DNA of 64,000 nucleotides, taken from contig OZ245940.1 in assembly GCA_965230045.1 (NCBI GenBank), positions 3,596,001 through 3,660,000 on the forward strand, in the 5' to 3' direction. A program made the translations under genes and the position numbers. Positions 1-10,529 of the stretch are shown piece by piece. This DNA comes from G963662905 sp965230045. GTDB lineage: Bacteria > Bacteroidota > Bacteroidia > Bacteroidales > WRLA01. Within the stretch, counting starts at the first letter, position 1; each line of letters begins with the position of its first letter. The notes under the pieces are model-generated. The model had not been told where the DNA came from. It worked only from the letters and a program-made list of their open reading frames with translations, and made no database searches.

Positions 1-36
1 AAAACTAAATCTCAATAATATAAGCCACATAATAAT

Positions 37-3000
37 ATGAAATATAAGGAACTAATCAACTTTGAGCCAATTACGGAAGTTGTAAAATTTAGCGAAACAC
101 ATAAAACCGATTATCAGAAAAATCTTGTTAAGACTTTCGTTTTTTCAGATACCTTCAAAAAAGTTCTGATACCATTAATGGTTAGGAATCTAAATTTTAA
201 TCATGAAGGTGAAACTTTCGGACTACAGGTGGTTGGTAATTATGGTACTGGTAAATCACACCTAATGTCTCTGGTTTCATTAATTGCAGAAAATGAGCAA
301 TTAATTGAATTGGTAAAGGATGATAGCCCGCAAAAGGAACTGAAAAAAATAGCCGGTAAATTCAAGGTACTTCGATTTGAATTGGGTGGTACAGAAAGTT
401 TATGGGATTATATCACCTTCAAAGTTGAAGTCTTTTTTAATGATGTAGGTATTAACTTTTCTTTTGATGGTCATGGCGCTTTATCTTATGCTGATAAACT
501 AAAACTCATGATGGCTGAGTTTGAAGAAAAGTTCCCAGAAAAAGGTTTCATGGTGGTAATTGATGAAATGCTGGCATATTTAAAAGGACGTAGCACTCCC
601 GACAAACTTAATCAGGACTTACAAGTATTACAGGCTTTAGGGCAAGCCTGCGATTCATCCAAATTTAAATTTGTATTTGGTGTTCAAGAAATGATCTATC
701 ATTCCCCTGAGTTTCAATTTGCAGCAGACATGCTTCAAAAAGTAAACGACAGGTATAAAGATATAATGATTACCAAAGAAGATGTTGCATTCATTGTAAA
801 AAATCGCTTACTCAGTAAAACCGAGCACCAAAAGCAGAAAATAAAAGATCACTTGGATAGCTTCCTAAAGCTCTTTACTGATATGCACGGCAGAACACAG
901 GATTATGTAGAACTCTTTCCTGTACACCCTACATATTTCGAAAATTTCGAGCGTATAAAAATTGCAAAAAGCCAACGCGAAATACTTAAAACCCTATCAA
1001 ATCAATTTCAGAAAATCCTTGATTTAGATATCCCATGCGATAACCCGGGGCTTCTTACATACGACCACTACTGGGTAGATATGAGTAATGACCAGGGCTT
1101 AATGGCAATACCTGATGTCCGCAGAGTTAAAGAAGTTACTGAAACCATAAATGATAAAATAGACAGTTATTTTACTGGTGCACGTTCCAAAAAGAAACAC
1201 GTTGCCAATCGAATCATTAATGCTTGTGCAATTAAAATCCTGCAACATGAATTAAATAAACAAAATGGCACAAACACAGAACATCTGGTTGACGACCTGT
1301 GCCTGACAGATATATTAGCAGATGACAGGGATTTTCTAATTGACATTATGGACTCCACTTCTCAGCAAATCATAACCGCAACTTCCGGGCAGTATTTTGA
1401 TAAGGATGCGGAAAATGGAGAATACCATTTGCGCATTGAAGGAGGTATCAACTTCGACCAAAAAATAAAGGATTATGCGGATACTATGGCTGATGCTCAA
1501 AAAGATGAATACTTCTACAAATTTTTAGAGGTCAACCTGCCCCTAGACAATGATACCTACAGAACAGGTTTTAGAATTTGGGAGCATTCAATTGATTGGA
1601 AATCTCATAAAACCTATCGAGATGGTTATATCTTCTTTGGCAATCCAAATGAGAAATCAACAACTCACCCAAGGCAACATTTTTACATGTACTTCATGCC
1701 CATCTTTGATGATTCAAAGAAAAAGAGAAACCATGAAGAAGATGAAGTGTATTTTATTATGGACGACCTTTCCAATGAATTTAAAAGTGCTGTTACACTA
1801 TATGGAGCTGCATTAGCATTGGAAGTACGTGCCGATTCTTCTCAGAAAGCAATATATCGTCAGAAAATTGATGAACTAAATAAAAAAGCACGTGCCTTAT
1901 TCGACCAGGAATATGTGCAAATCACAAAAGTTGATTACAAAGGCAAAGAGCTTCCATTAAATGGTTACCCCTTACCCGGAGATGGTTTTACGAAAGAGCA
2001 GATTTTCTCAGATGTTGCTTCTGCGGTATTTGAACAATGGTTTAGTGAAGAAAGTCCAAACTATCCAAAGTTTACTCAATTAAATACTCCTGTATCAAAA
2101 GATAATTTCCAAAGATTGGTAAAACAAGCCTTAACTAAAATCGCTAATCCCGAACAATCAAACCGTGATGGTGAAGGTATCTTATCAGGATTGGGCTTGT
2201 GGGTTCCGGGTATGTTAGATTATTCACATTCTCCTTATGCAAAGAGTATTCTCAAATTATTAAAGGACAAAGGTGATGGTAAGGTTCTGAATAAAGACGA
2301 CATTATAGAGTATATTGACAAAAGTGATAATCTTTGGCTTTCTAAAGACTTTAAGATTGAAGCAGAGCTTGAGTTTGCCGTTTTAGGAACTCTTGCAGCT
2401 TTGGGAGAACTAGAGATTGTTTTAAATTCCGGTATGTCAATTAATTCTACAAACCTGAATGAACTTAAAGAGGTTAGCAGAGAAGATTTTTATTCGTTTA
2501 CCCATGTAAAACCACCTAAAGGAATTAATGAGGCGGCGTTAAAAGCTATGTTTGTAGGTCTTTTAGGTAGAGATTTGAGTAAGCAATTAAAAGACCCTGC
2601 GACCTATACAAGTCTAATAAGTACTGCCAACGCTTGGGCAAAAAGAACCGTTACGCTTTTAAGCAAAATTCAGGGCGGTATTATTTTTAAAGGAATCGAG
2701 ATTATCTCAGAATCCGACAGCATACATTACAGAATAAAGCTTAAAGCCTTTTCTGGATTTTGTGACAAATTAGCCAACTACACTTCCGAAGCAAGAATTA
2801 AAAACTTTCAATACAGTATTGAAGATATCAATCATATACTGGAAGCCAAACCAATCATTGAAAGCTTAGAAAAACAATTGGAAGAAGTGTCTCAATTCAA
2901 CGAAGATATTTCTTACCTGCAACAGTGTCGTCAATTTATTACCGACGCTGATTTTAAAGAAGAAATTACAAATACAATTAACCTGTTAGCAAGTATTCTT

Positions 3001-3696
3001 TCTTCTCAAAATACTTCAAAAGTTAAAGCATACAAATCTAAGCTTTCAACTTTAAAAGATAAATATGCGGAATGGTATCTGAAATTATATTTGAAGTATC
3101 GCATTAGCGATGCCGACAATACACAAAAGGATGCCTTATTAGATTCAGAAGAAAAAGCGATTTGCGATATTCTAAAGGATGCTGATTTCTTATCATCTGG
3201 TCAATATGCGCAATGGCTAAGTAATTTGAGTAAATTACAACCTGCCGATAGCAAGGTGAATAAGACTTTAATTTTAACTGCTCCATATCAGGATTTCAAT
3301 CCTATTGATTACGAAGGAAATACAAGTATTTCTATTTCAGCATTGAAAAAGCAACTCAAGGAGCTATTAGCAGATTGGGAACAAACTCTAAAGGAAACTC
3401 TTGAAGACCCAATTGTTAAAAAGAATTTGACATTACTTGAACCGGAGCAAGCTAACCTTCTAAAAAGCTTTAAAGGAGGGGAAACTACTCTTGCAAAAGA
3501 CAATGTGCGGAAGATAGCCAATGCAGTGATGGATTTGCATAAAGGTCTTGAGAAAATTGAGATGACCATTGATAATTTGAAAACGAAATTTAACAAACCC
3601 CTAACTCCTGATGATGCCATTGAGGCTTTTAAGGCTTATGTAGATAGTGTTTCAAAAGGGAAAGAGCGTGATAAAATCAGGATAATATTAAAATAG
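37..3696 (+). CDS. brxC: BrxC-like (DUF6079-type) P-loop ATPase of a BREX-type defence operon
   Basis: This is a 1219-aa cytoplasmic ATPase. Walker A is GNYGTGKS at residues 67-74 and a Walker B-like VVIDE lies at 173-177, followed by a long helical region. A very large ATPase that opens an operon with methyltransferase, helicase and PglZ genes is the hallmark of BrxC in BREX phage-defence systems. The size and sequence style fit the DUF6079 form found in type III BREX. In known systems BrxC is essential for phage exclusion; its exact activity is not settled. The ATG is 36 nt from the window edge, so a preceding gene such as brxF could lie just outside. The methyltransferase gene follows after 5 nt. 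The family call is from remembered features, not from a search. Confidence 0.82.
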   Translation: MKYKELINFEPITEVVKFSETHKTDYQKNLVKTFVFSDTFKKVLIPLMVRNLNFNHEGETFGLQVVGNYGTGKSHLMSLVSLIAENEQLIELVKDDSPQKELKKIAGKFKVLRFELGGTESLWDYITFKVEVFFNDVGINFSFDGHGALSYADKLKLMMAEFEEKFPEKGFMVVIDEMLAYLKGRSTPDKLNQDLQVLQALGQACDSSKFKFVFGVQEMIYHSPEFQFAADMLQKVNDRYKDIMITKEDVAFIVKNRLLSKTEHQKQKIKDHLDSFLKLFTDMHGRTQDYVELFPVHPTYFENFERIKIAKSQREILKTLSNQFQKILDLDIPCDNPGLLTYDHYWVDMSNDQGLMAIPDVRRVKEVTETINDKIDSYFTGARSKKKHVANRIINACAIKILQHELNKQNGTNTEHLVDDLCLTDILADDRDFLIDIMDSTSQQIITATSGQYFDKDAENGEYHLRIEGGINFDQKIKDYADTMADAQKDEYFYKFLEVNLPLDNDTYRTGFRIWEHSIDWKSHKTYRDGYIFFGNPNEKSTTHPRQHFYMYFMPIFDDSKKKRNHEEDEVYFIMDDLSNEFKSAVTLYGAALALEVRADSSQKAIYRQKIDELNKKARALFDQEYVQITKVDYKGKELPLNGYPLPGDGFTKEQIFSDVASAVFEQWFSEESPNYPKFTQLNTPVSKDNFQRLVKQALTKIANPEQSNRDGEGILSGLGLWVPGMLDYSHSPYAKSILKLLKDKGDGKVLNKDDIIEYIDKSDNLWLSKDFKIEAELEFAVLGTLAALGELEIVLNSGMSINSTNLNELKEVSREDFYSFTHVKPPKGINEAALKAMFVGLLGRDLSKQLKDPATYTSLISTANAWAKRTVTLLSKIQGGIIFKGIEIISESDSIHYRIKLKAFSGFCDKLANYTSEARIKNFQYSIEDINHILEAKPIIESLEKQLEEVSQFNEDISYLQQCRQFITDADFKEEITNTINLLASILSSQNTSKVKAYKSKLSTLKDKYAEWYLKLYLKYRISDADNTQKDALLDSEEKAICDILKDADFLSSGQYAQWLSNLSKLQPADSKVNKTLILTAPYQDFNPIDYEGNTSISISALKKQLKELLADWEQTLKETLEDPIVKKNLTLLEPEQANLLKSFKGGETTLAKDNVRKIANAVMDLHKGLEKIEMTIDNLKTKFNKPLTPDDAIEAFKAYVDSVSKGKERDKIRIILK

Positions 3697-3701
3697 AAGC
3701 A

Positions 3702-6305
3702 ATGTTACAGGATATTTCAACAGATAAGAAAGTTACCGTTTTAGGCAAAACCTTTAACTCCGAAGAAGAACGCCGTGAGTATTTTCGTAATGAGCTTCGA
3801 ATTAAATTACCTGAGCTAAAACAAATAGAAGGTTTCCCTATTGGTGAAGATGAAGACATTATCAAGCTAAGTGACCCTCCATATTACACCGCTTGCCCAA
3901 ATCCCTGGCTAAACGATTTTATTGCTGAATGGGAGGATGAAAAAAAACTATTAGTAGAAGATGGCTTACGCTCAACTAATTTTGATGTTGATGAACCTTA
4001 CGCAGCCGATGTTAGTGAAGGAAAGAATAATGCTATCTATATGGCACACTCATACCATACAAAAGTTCCACACCCTGCGATTATGAGGTACATACTTCAT
4101 TACACACAGCCAGGGGACATTGTTTATGATGGTTTTGCAGGTACTGGCATGACAGGTGTTGCTGCTTCATTACTAAAAGATTCTAGTTCATTAGATACCA
4201 ACACGATTTTTTCAGAAAATTCTAATAATAACTTTGGAAAGAGACAATGCATAAACAATGACTTAAGCCCAGCTGCCACATTTATAGCAGCTAATTTTAA
4301 CATGCAAACTGACATAAATGCATTTTTAATTGAGGCTGAATCTATTCTAAAGAAAACATTTGCTGAGTTTTCATGGCTTTTTGAAGTAGAACATGAATCA
4401 GGAAAAAAAGGAAACTTAAATTATTTTGTTTGGAGTGACGTTTTTGAATGCCCTAGTTGTCATTCAGAGATTGTTCTTTTTGATGCAGCAGTTGATATTG
4501 ATGGGAAAAAAATCCGTAACGAATTTCTTTGTGAAAAATGTGGTAATAAGACCAGTAAAAAAAAATGTGAAAGAATATGGGAAACACAGTTTGATTCAAT
4601 TTCCAACCAAACAATAAGAGTAGCAAAAACAATACCTGTCCTAGTGAATTATTCACTAGGTAATAAACGTTTTGAGCGAAAAATAAGCGAAAAAGATCTT
4701 GAGTTGTTATCAAAAATTAATTCATATGAATTAAAATCATTTGTTCCAATTGAAAAACTATATGAGGGTTATAATACTAACCAACCAATCAAATCCAATG
4801 GAGTTGAATATGTTCATCAGTTTTATTCTAGGAGAAATCTAATCTTCATATCAATTATATGGGAAAAGCTTAAGACTAATCCATTAAGGATGTGGTTAAC
4901 TGCCTCGATGATTAGAACAACTAGAATGTATAAGTTTACACTAGACAGAAAAATGGGAACTGTTTCTGGTACTTTATATTTACCGTCTTTCTGGACAGAA
5001 AACTCTGCTCACAAATTATTAAAAAGGAAACTTACAGATATAGCAAAAGGTCTTAAGTTGGTAAAAGGCAATAATGTTACACAAACAGGCTCTGCTTCTT
5101 CAACTTTACTAAGTGATAAATCGATTGACTATATTTTTACTGACCCGCCATTTGGTGCAAATATCATGTACTCTGAACTAAATCTTTTATGGGAATCTTG
5201 GCTGAAAGTAAGAACAAATAACAAAGAAGAAGCGATTGAAAACAAATTTCAAGGCAAATCAACGTTTGAATATCAAAGCTTAATGCTGTTATGCTTTAAG
5301 GAATATTTTAGAGTATTGAAACCAGGAAAATGGATGACTGTAGAATTTAGTAACACGAGTGCTGCCGTCTGGAATGGCATTCAAGTTGCTATTCAAAATG
5401 CAGGTTTTATTATTGCGAATGTTTCAGCACTCGATAAAAAACAAGGTAGTTTTAAAGCCGTATCAACCGTGACAGCGGTCAAACAGGATTTGGTTATTTC
5501 CTGTTATAAACCCTCGTCTGAATTTGATAATAAATTCAAGAAAAATGGAATTGAAGAAATTGGAGTTTGGGATTTCGTTGAAGAACATTTAAATCATTTA
5601 CCAATCCATTTACTGAAGGAAGAATCTACAACAGCAATTATTGAGCGAAGTCCAAAGATACTTTATGATAGGCTTATTTCTTTTTATTTTCAAAGGGGAT
5701 TAATCCCAATTGATGCGAGTAAATTCCAAGAAGGATTGCGTGAACGTTATATTGAAAGAGATGGAATGTTTTTTACAAATGAACAAGTTCAAGTTTATGA
5801 CTTGAAGAAAGATGAGCATCCAAACTTAATTCAATATTCTCTCTTTGTATCATCAGAGCAAGATGGCGTTCTTTGGTTGAAAAACTATTTAAAAAATGAA
5901 CCAGCTACTTATCAGGATATTAGACCAGCTTGGATGCAAGCAATAGGTGGAGTTAGAAAAGGAGATATTATACCTGAAATGGAAACAATTCTCGAAGAAA
6001 ACTTCTTAATGGATGATGATAATAAATGGTACTTACCCGATCCTGAAAACGAAGCAGATTTAGAGAAATTAAGAAACAAGCGTTTAATAAAACAGTTTGA
6101 AGATTACAAATCTCAGGCCACGGCAACTAGAGCGAAAAAGATTAAAGAAGTACGTGTTGATGCCTTACGTGCCGGATTTAAACAATGCTATCAGGATAAA
6201 GATTTTCCAACCATTGTAGCCGTAGGTGATAAAATTCCGAACAACCTACTAATGGAAGATGAAGTGTTGCTGCAATTCTATGATATAGCGAGAACGAGAG
6301 TTTAA
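3702..6305 (+). CDS. pglX: PglX-like adenine-specific DNA methyltransferase of the BREX operon
   Basis: This is an 867-aa DNA methyltransferase. The SAM-binding motif I (FAGTGMTG) is at residues 145-152 and the catalytic DPPF motif at 481-484. Between them is a zinc-ribbon-like pair of cysteine doublets (CPSC ... CEKC). A second DPPYY occurs near residue 58 but lies before motif I, so the later DPPF is the likely catalytic one. In BREX the methyltransferase marks host DNA at a non-palindromic site so that unmodified phage DNA is recognised. It sits between the BrxC-like ATPase gene and the DUF262 genes and is probably co-transcribed, with 5 nt upstream and 25 nt downstream. It most resembles the PglXI methyltransferases of type III BREX. 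Target site and base are not predictable here. Confidence 0.85.
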   Translation: MLQDISTDKKVTVLGKTFNSEEERREYFRNELRIKLPELKQIEGFPIGEDEDIIKLSDPPYYTACPNPWLNDFIAEWEDEKKLLVEDGLRSTNFDVDEPYAADVSEGKNNAIYMAHSYHTKVPHPAIMRYILHYTQPGDIVYDGFAGTGMTGVAASLLKDSSSLDTNTIFSENSNNNFGKRQCINNDLSPAATFIAANFNMQTDINAFLIEAESILKKTFAEFSWLFEVEHESGKKGNLNYFVWSDVFECPSCHSEIVLFDAAVDIDGKKIRNEFLCEKCGNKTSKKKCERIWETQFDSISNQTIRVAKTIPVLVNYSLGNKRFERKISEKDLELLSKINSYELKSFVPIEKLYEGYNTNQPIKSNGVEYVHQFYSRRNLIFISIIWEKLKTNPLRMWLTASMIRTTRMYKFTLDRKMGTVSGTLYLPSFWTENSAHKLLKRKLTDIAKGLKLVKGNNVTQTGSASSTLLSDKSIDYIFTDPPFGANIMYSELNLLWESWLKVRTNNKEEAIENKFQGKSTFEYQSLMLLCFKEYFRVLKPGKWMTVEFSNTSAAVWNGIQVAIQNAGFIIANVSALDKKQGSFKAVSTVTAVKQDLVISCYKPSSEFDNKFKKNGIEEIGVWDFVEEHLNHLPIHLLKEESTTAIIERSPKILYDRLISFYFQRGLIPIDASKFQEGLRERYIERDGMFFTNEQVQVYDLKKDEHPNLIQYSLFVSSEQDGVLWLKNYLKNEPATYQDIRPAWMQAIGGVRKGDIIPEMETILEENFLMDDDNKWYLPDPENEADLEKLRNKRLIKQFEDYKSQATATRAKKIKEVRVDALRAGFKQCYQDKDFPTIVAVGDKIPNNLLMEDEVLLQFYDIARTRV

Positions 6306-6330
6306 TACTGTCAATTAAAAATTATTAAAA

Positions 6331-8184
6331 GTGCAAGCAGAATTAGAGTTACGTACAATATTTGATTTACTAGGACATCATTTTTATATCCCTCACTACC
6401 AAAGAGGCTACCGTTGGACTTCAGAACAGGTAACGCAACTACTGGATGATGTATGGGAATTTGCTGAAAAAGACCCGGCAAAGGGTGAGTTTTATTGTAT
6501 TCAACCCATCGTAGTAAAACCTAAAAAGTGGGAAGAAAACGGTAATCAAATTGATGGCTATGAAGTAATTGATGGCCAGCAACGCCTTACAACAAGTTAT
6601 CTTATAATTAAGTACATAAGAGACCATTTGCTTAAAGTAGATTCTCTAATCGAAGACTATGGAAAAGAACTTTTTAGCTTGCGGTACGAAACTCGTGAAA
6701 AAAGCGAAAATTATTTAGCCAATATTTTGCCTGAGACCTGCCGGGAAAACATTGATTATTTTCACATTTTTAATGCTTATGAAACCATTAAAGCATGGTT
6801 TAAGGATAGTGGGAAAGTAGAAACACGTACAAAAAAGGATAAGCTTCGAAATATCTTCCTGGGTGAAAAAAACGACAACGGTTCAGTACAAGTTATATGG
6901 TATGAACCGGAGCATCGTAATATTAATGAAGCCGACGAATTAAAAAAGAGCAAGGAACTATTTACCCGGTTAAATATGGGTAAAATACCTTTAACTAACG
7001 CAGAGCTCATAAAAGCATTGTTTCTATCCGATTATAGCTTCAACAATGTATCAGCACAAGAGGCAGGCAGAAGAAAGTTAGAGATATGTCAAATGTGGGA
7101 TATTATTGAGCAACAGATTGCTGATGAGTCATTTTGGGCGTTTATTACCAATAAAAAACAAGATAAATATCCAACCAAGATCGAGCTTCTACTCGATTTT
7201 ATGGCAAACAAGGATGAGCATCAAAGAGATTCATTACATACCTTTTTATACTTCCTGAAGCTTTCAAAGGACGAGGACCAGGAACTATGGTCGGTGTGGT
7301 TAAAGATTGAGAAATATTTTCAAACCCTCGTGGAATGGCAAAAAGATAGAAATCTTTATCACAAAGTAGGCTTTCTAATTGCAGTAGGCAAAAGCGCAAG
7401 AGCATTAATTGAGAAATCAGAACATTGTTTAAAGGATGAGTTTTCATCTTACCTGGACAAGATAATAAAGGATGAAGTTCTTAATTGTAGCTTCGATGAA
7501 ATATTAAATCTTCGTTACGACAAAAAAACGCAGTATAATAAATTAGAAACAGTACTACTATTTTTTAATGTTGAAACGATTCGAATTAACCAAAATATTG
7601 AAGAATTCTATCCCTTCAAGTTTCACAAGAATGTCGAAAGTTGGTCTTTAGAGCACATTCATGCTCAAAACTCTGAATTTCTTGACCAAACCAAGAAAGA
7701 ACAATGGAAGGTTTGGATAGATAATCATTTACCTCTGCTACAGGAATTATTAAAGACGAATGAGGCTAAAGACCTTGAAGAACTGATTACCAGCCTTCAA
7801 ACCTTTAGAGGATTAAAAGAAGGTGATACATGGGCTCAATTTGAACAATTGGCAAATAAGGCATTTGATTATTTTAACGCTGAAGATGATAGTAGAGGCG
7901 ATATCCACTCCATAGCCAACTTGGCATTATTGGGACAAGCAGATAACTCGGCATTAAACAATTCAGTTTTTGAGGTAAAGAGAAGAAAAATCATGAAGAT
8001 GGATACTGAGGGTAATTATATTCCGGTATGTACTAAACGAGTTTTTCTTAAATACTTTGAAAAACAATCGCTTAATCAACAATTCTATTTTTGGGGAGCT
8101 AAAGAGCAAGCAAATTATGTTTCTGCTATACACGAAGTATTGAATAATTATCTAAAACAAGAATCTACTGAAAATGGCAACTAG
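6331..8184 (+). CDS. DUF262 plus HNH (DUF1524-like) nuclease, GmrSD family
   Basis: This is a 617-aa protein with a GTG start. The N-terminal DUF262 (ParB/Srx-fold) domain shows QRGYRW at residues 24-29 and DGQQRLTT at 81-88, the NTP-binding/hydrolysis signature of GmrS. The C-terminal third carries an HNH-type motif of the DUF1524/GmrD kind: EHIHAQN at 441-447, then a downstream H/N-rich stretch ending in a KRRKI-type segment. GmrSD enzymes are NTP-dependent, modification-dependent (type IV) nucleases that attack phage DNA with glucosylated cytosines. Here the gene is embedded in a BREX-like operon, so it may add a nuclease arm against modified phage genomes; that role is inferred. Its stop overlaps the next gene's start by 11 nt. 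Confidence 0.85.
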   Translation: MQAELELRTIFDLLGHHFYIPHYQRGYRWTSEQVTQLLDDVWEFAEKDPAKGEFYCIQPIVVKPKKWEENGNQIDGYEVIDGQQRLTTSYLIIKYIRDHLLKVDSLIEDYGKELFSLRYETREKSENYLANILPETCRENIDYFHIFNAYETIKAWFKDSGKVETRTKKDKLRNIFLGEKNDNGSVQVIWYEPEHRNINEADELKKSKELFTRLNMGKIPLTNAELIKALFLSDYSFNNVSAQEAGRRKLEICQMWDIIEQQIADESFWAFITNKKQDKYPTKIELLLDFMANKDEHQRDSLHTFLYFLKLSKDEDQELWSVWLKIEKYFQTLVEWQKDRNLYHKVGFLIAVGKSARALIEKSEHCLKDEFSSYLDKIIKDEVLNCSFDEILNLRYDKKTQYNKLETVLLFFNVETIRINQNIEEFYPFKFHKNVESWSLEHIHAQNSEFLDQTKKEQWKVWIDNHLPLLQELLKTNEAKDLEELITSLQTFRGLKEGDTWAQFEQLANKAFDYFNAEDDSRGDIHSIANLALLGQADNSALNNSVFEVKRRKIMKMDTEGNYIPVCTKRVFLKYFEKQSLNQQFYFWGAKEQANYVSAIHEVLNNYLKQESTENGN

Positions 8185-10492
8185 TTTAGTACAACTTCTT
8201 AAAAAATATAAAGTCGAAATTCCTATTATTCAAAGGGATTACGCACAAGGGAGGCAACATGGCAATGTGCCAAAAATCAGAGATGGATTCTTAAATAGGT
8301 TGTTAGAAGCTTGTCAACCCAATGCAGAAATTCTGGAGTTAGATTTTGTGTATGGTTACATTGCACAAGGGCACGTAAAGGAAGGTACAAACCAAATATT
8401 CGTACCTCTGGATGGGCAACAACGTTTAACTACTCTTTTTTTATTACATTGGTTTGCAGCATACAAGAATAATCTACTACATGAAGTAGGTTCTGTTCTT
8501 TTGAACTTTAGTTACGAAACTAGGCATAGCTCTCGTGTTTTTTGTGAAAAACTGATTACGGATAAAATCCTTATTCCTGAACGCTCAATCAGCAATAATG
8601 ATGTAGCCTCCGAAGAGAACAAAAAAACTATTGGTGAACATATTGCCAATCAATCCTGGTATTTTTCTGGTTGGGATAATGACCCAACTATATCATCAAT
8701 GCTTACAATGCTTGATGCAATTGAAGAAAAGGTTCAAAACATAAGTATAGATGACTTGTGTGGTGCTTTATGGAACGACAATGCTCAAATAGTTTTTCAT
8801 CAGCTCGATATGACTAAGCTGAATCTACCAGATGAGCTTTATATAAAAATGAATTCCAGGGGTAAGCCACTTACCAACTTTGAATATTTCAAATCGGAGT
8901 TTTCCAAAATAGTACCTGACAGCAAGAAAGAAGAGTTTAATGATAAGATAGATAAAGACTGGTACGATTTGTTCTGGTATCAATTGTTTGAAACAAAAGA
9001 GCAGAATGGTGAGGAAATAAAAGATATTGCTAAGTTTGTTGATGAATCTTTTTTAAAGTTCTTTAGGTATATCACAGATATACTTATTGCCCGGAATCAG
9101 TTATCTATAAGCCAATCATCATTTCATGATGAAATATCGTATTTCAAACATGTTTATACTACCGAAGGGATGCTTGAAAAACTGTTTGAAATTTTTGAGC
9201 ATATAAAGAGTGTTGACTTTAAAGATTATTTTGCAAGTTGTTTTTATATTGGTGAGAATAATCAACGTGAAAATGCTACTCGCTTATTCTTTTCAAGCAA
9301 ATCTACTCAATTGTTCAACTTATGTTCTGCAAATTACGACCCTTCTCAAAGAAGTAATCCTTTTTCAATTGGTGAACAGCTGCTGTTTTATGCTGCAATG
9401 TTTGGCATTGTCAACGGTATTGAAGATGCACATAAACCTTATCGAAAAATTAGAAACTTAATTGCTAATTCCGAGGATACAGTTCGTAAAGATAATATGC
9501 ACAATTTGCTTGTATCCGTAGAACAGGTAATGGAAAGAAAACCTCTTGATAATACGTCAAAATTTAACAGTTCTCAAATTAGAAATGAGGAGGATAAAGA
9601 AGCATATTTATTATCTCATCCGGAGGCAGAAACACTCTTATATCAGTTAGAGGATAATATTATACTGCAAGGCTGCACAGCAATTTTTGATTTAGATGAT
9701 TCATTTGTGTCCAGAGCAAATCAGTTTTTGAAAACTTTTAACGAAAGTAAACCTGATTATAGAAACATTAAAAGAGCCATGTATAGTTGTGGTGATTATT
9801 CACAATTTTATGGTTCAAGTAAATCTAAAACTGATAAAATAAGGTGGGGAGTTTGGATGCACTATCAACTTGGAGCAAACAATCAAAGCCAATGGCGTGA
9901 ATTGTTTACACCAAGTAATTTGAGAGTTGGTTATGCAAACACTAAAAGCATATTAAATAAATTACTAGATAAACTTTGCATTTCAAACCTGGAAACGATA
10001 ATTGATAACTATTTACAAGCAGAGGATACCATTAAAGACTGGCGTTACTATTACATTAAATACAAAGAGTGTCGTCATATGCCCAAAGGATATTCAAGTT
10101 GGATAATGGACAAAAAATATCAATACCATTCCAGAATGATGAATAGTACTCAATTAAATGGTCAGAACTGGTCTCCTTACCTTTTCTGTATCCATAAAAA
10201 AATGCAAGATAAGACCGCTCTTGAAAATTACGATGATTCATTGGTAGTAACCAATAAACATGGAATATCTTTTAGGGTAAGAAATGTGAACAGTTGGTTT
10301 GAAGTAAAAGTACATTCCGAAAATAAAGAAAAAATTATAAGTCGCTTAGCTGAAATAGAAGATTTCGAACAAATAAAAACGGAGGAGAAAACAGAATTGC
10401 GATTCTTAATTAAGCAAAACGATGACATTGTTGATATAGAAGACCGAACAGAAAAGGGGATGCAGCTGGTAGAGACCTTACATAACTATTAA
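8174..10492 (+). CDS. Second DUF262 protein, GmrS-like, without a visible HNH motif
   Basis: This is a 772-aa protein. DUF262 motifs are at residues 20-27 (QRDYAQGR) and 80-87 (DGQQRLTT). The rest is long and helical, and I see no His-Asn-His cluster like that of its neighbour, so it may lack its own nuclease domain or carry a diverged one. It starts inside the last codons of the preceding gene (ATG at 8174, upstream TAG at 8182-8184), which points to translational coupling and matched expression. Tandem DUF262 genes may act as a two-subunit GmrSD-like complex, one subunit contributing NTP sensing and the other cleavage; this is inference. The helicase gene follows after 37 nt. Confidence 0.8.
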   Translation: MATSLVQLLKKYKVEIPIIQRDYAQGRQHGNVPKIRDGFLNRLLEACQPNAEILELDFVYGYIAQGHVKEGTNQIFVPLDGQQRLTTLFLLHWFAAYKNNLLHEVGSVLLNFSYETRHSSRVFCEKLITDKILIPERSISNNDVASEENKKTIGEHIANQSWYFSGWDNDPTISSMLTMLDAIEEKVQNISIDDLCGALWNDNAQIVFHQLDMTKLNLPDELYIKMNSRGKPLTNFEYFKSEFSKIVPDSKKEEFNDKIDKDWYDLFWYQLFETKEQNGEEIKDIAKFVDESFLKFFRYITDILIARNQLSISQSSFHDEISYFKHVYTTEGMLEKLFEIFEHIKSVDFKDYFASCFYIGENNQRENATRLFFSSKSTQLFNLCSANYDPSQRSNPFSIGEQLLFYAAMFGIVNGIEDAHKPYRKIRNLIANSEDTVRKDNMHNLLVSVEQVMERKPLDNTSKFNSSQIRNEEDKEAYLLSHPEAETLLYQLEDNIILQGCTAIFDLDDSFVSRANQFLKTFNESKPDYRNIKRAMYSCGDYSQFYGSSKSKTDKIRWGVWMHYQLGANNQSQWRELFTPSNLRVGYANTKSILNKLLDKLCISNLETIIDNYLQAEDTIKDWRYYYIKYKECRHMPKGYSSWIMDKKYQYHSRMMNSTQLNGQNWSPYLFCIHKKMQDKTALENYDDSLVVTNKHGISFRVRNVNSWFEVKVHSENKEKIISRLAEIEDFEQIKTEEKTELRFLIKQNDDIVDIEDRTEKGMQLVETLHNY

Positions 10493-10529
10493 GCAAGCGC
10501 ATAAAAACAATGTTTTAAAACAAACTTAG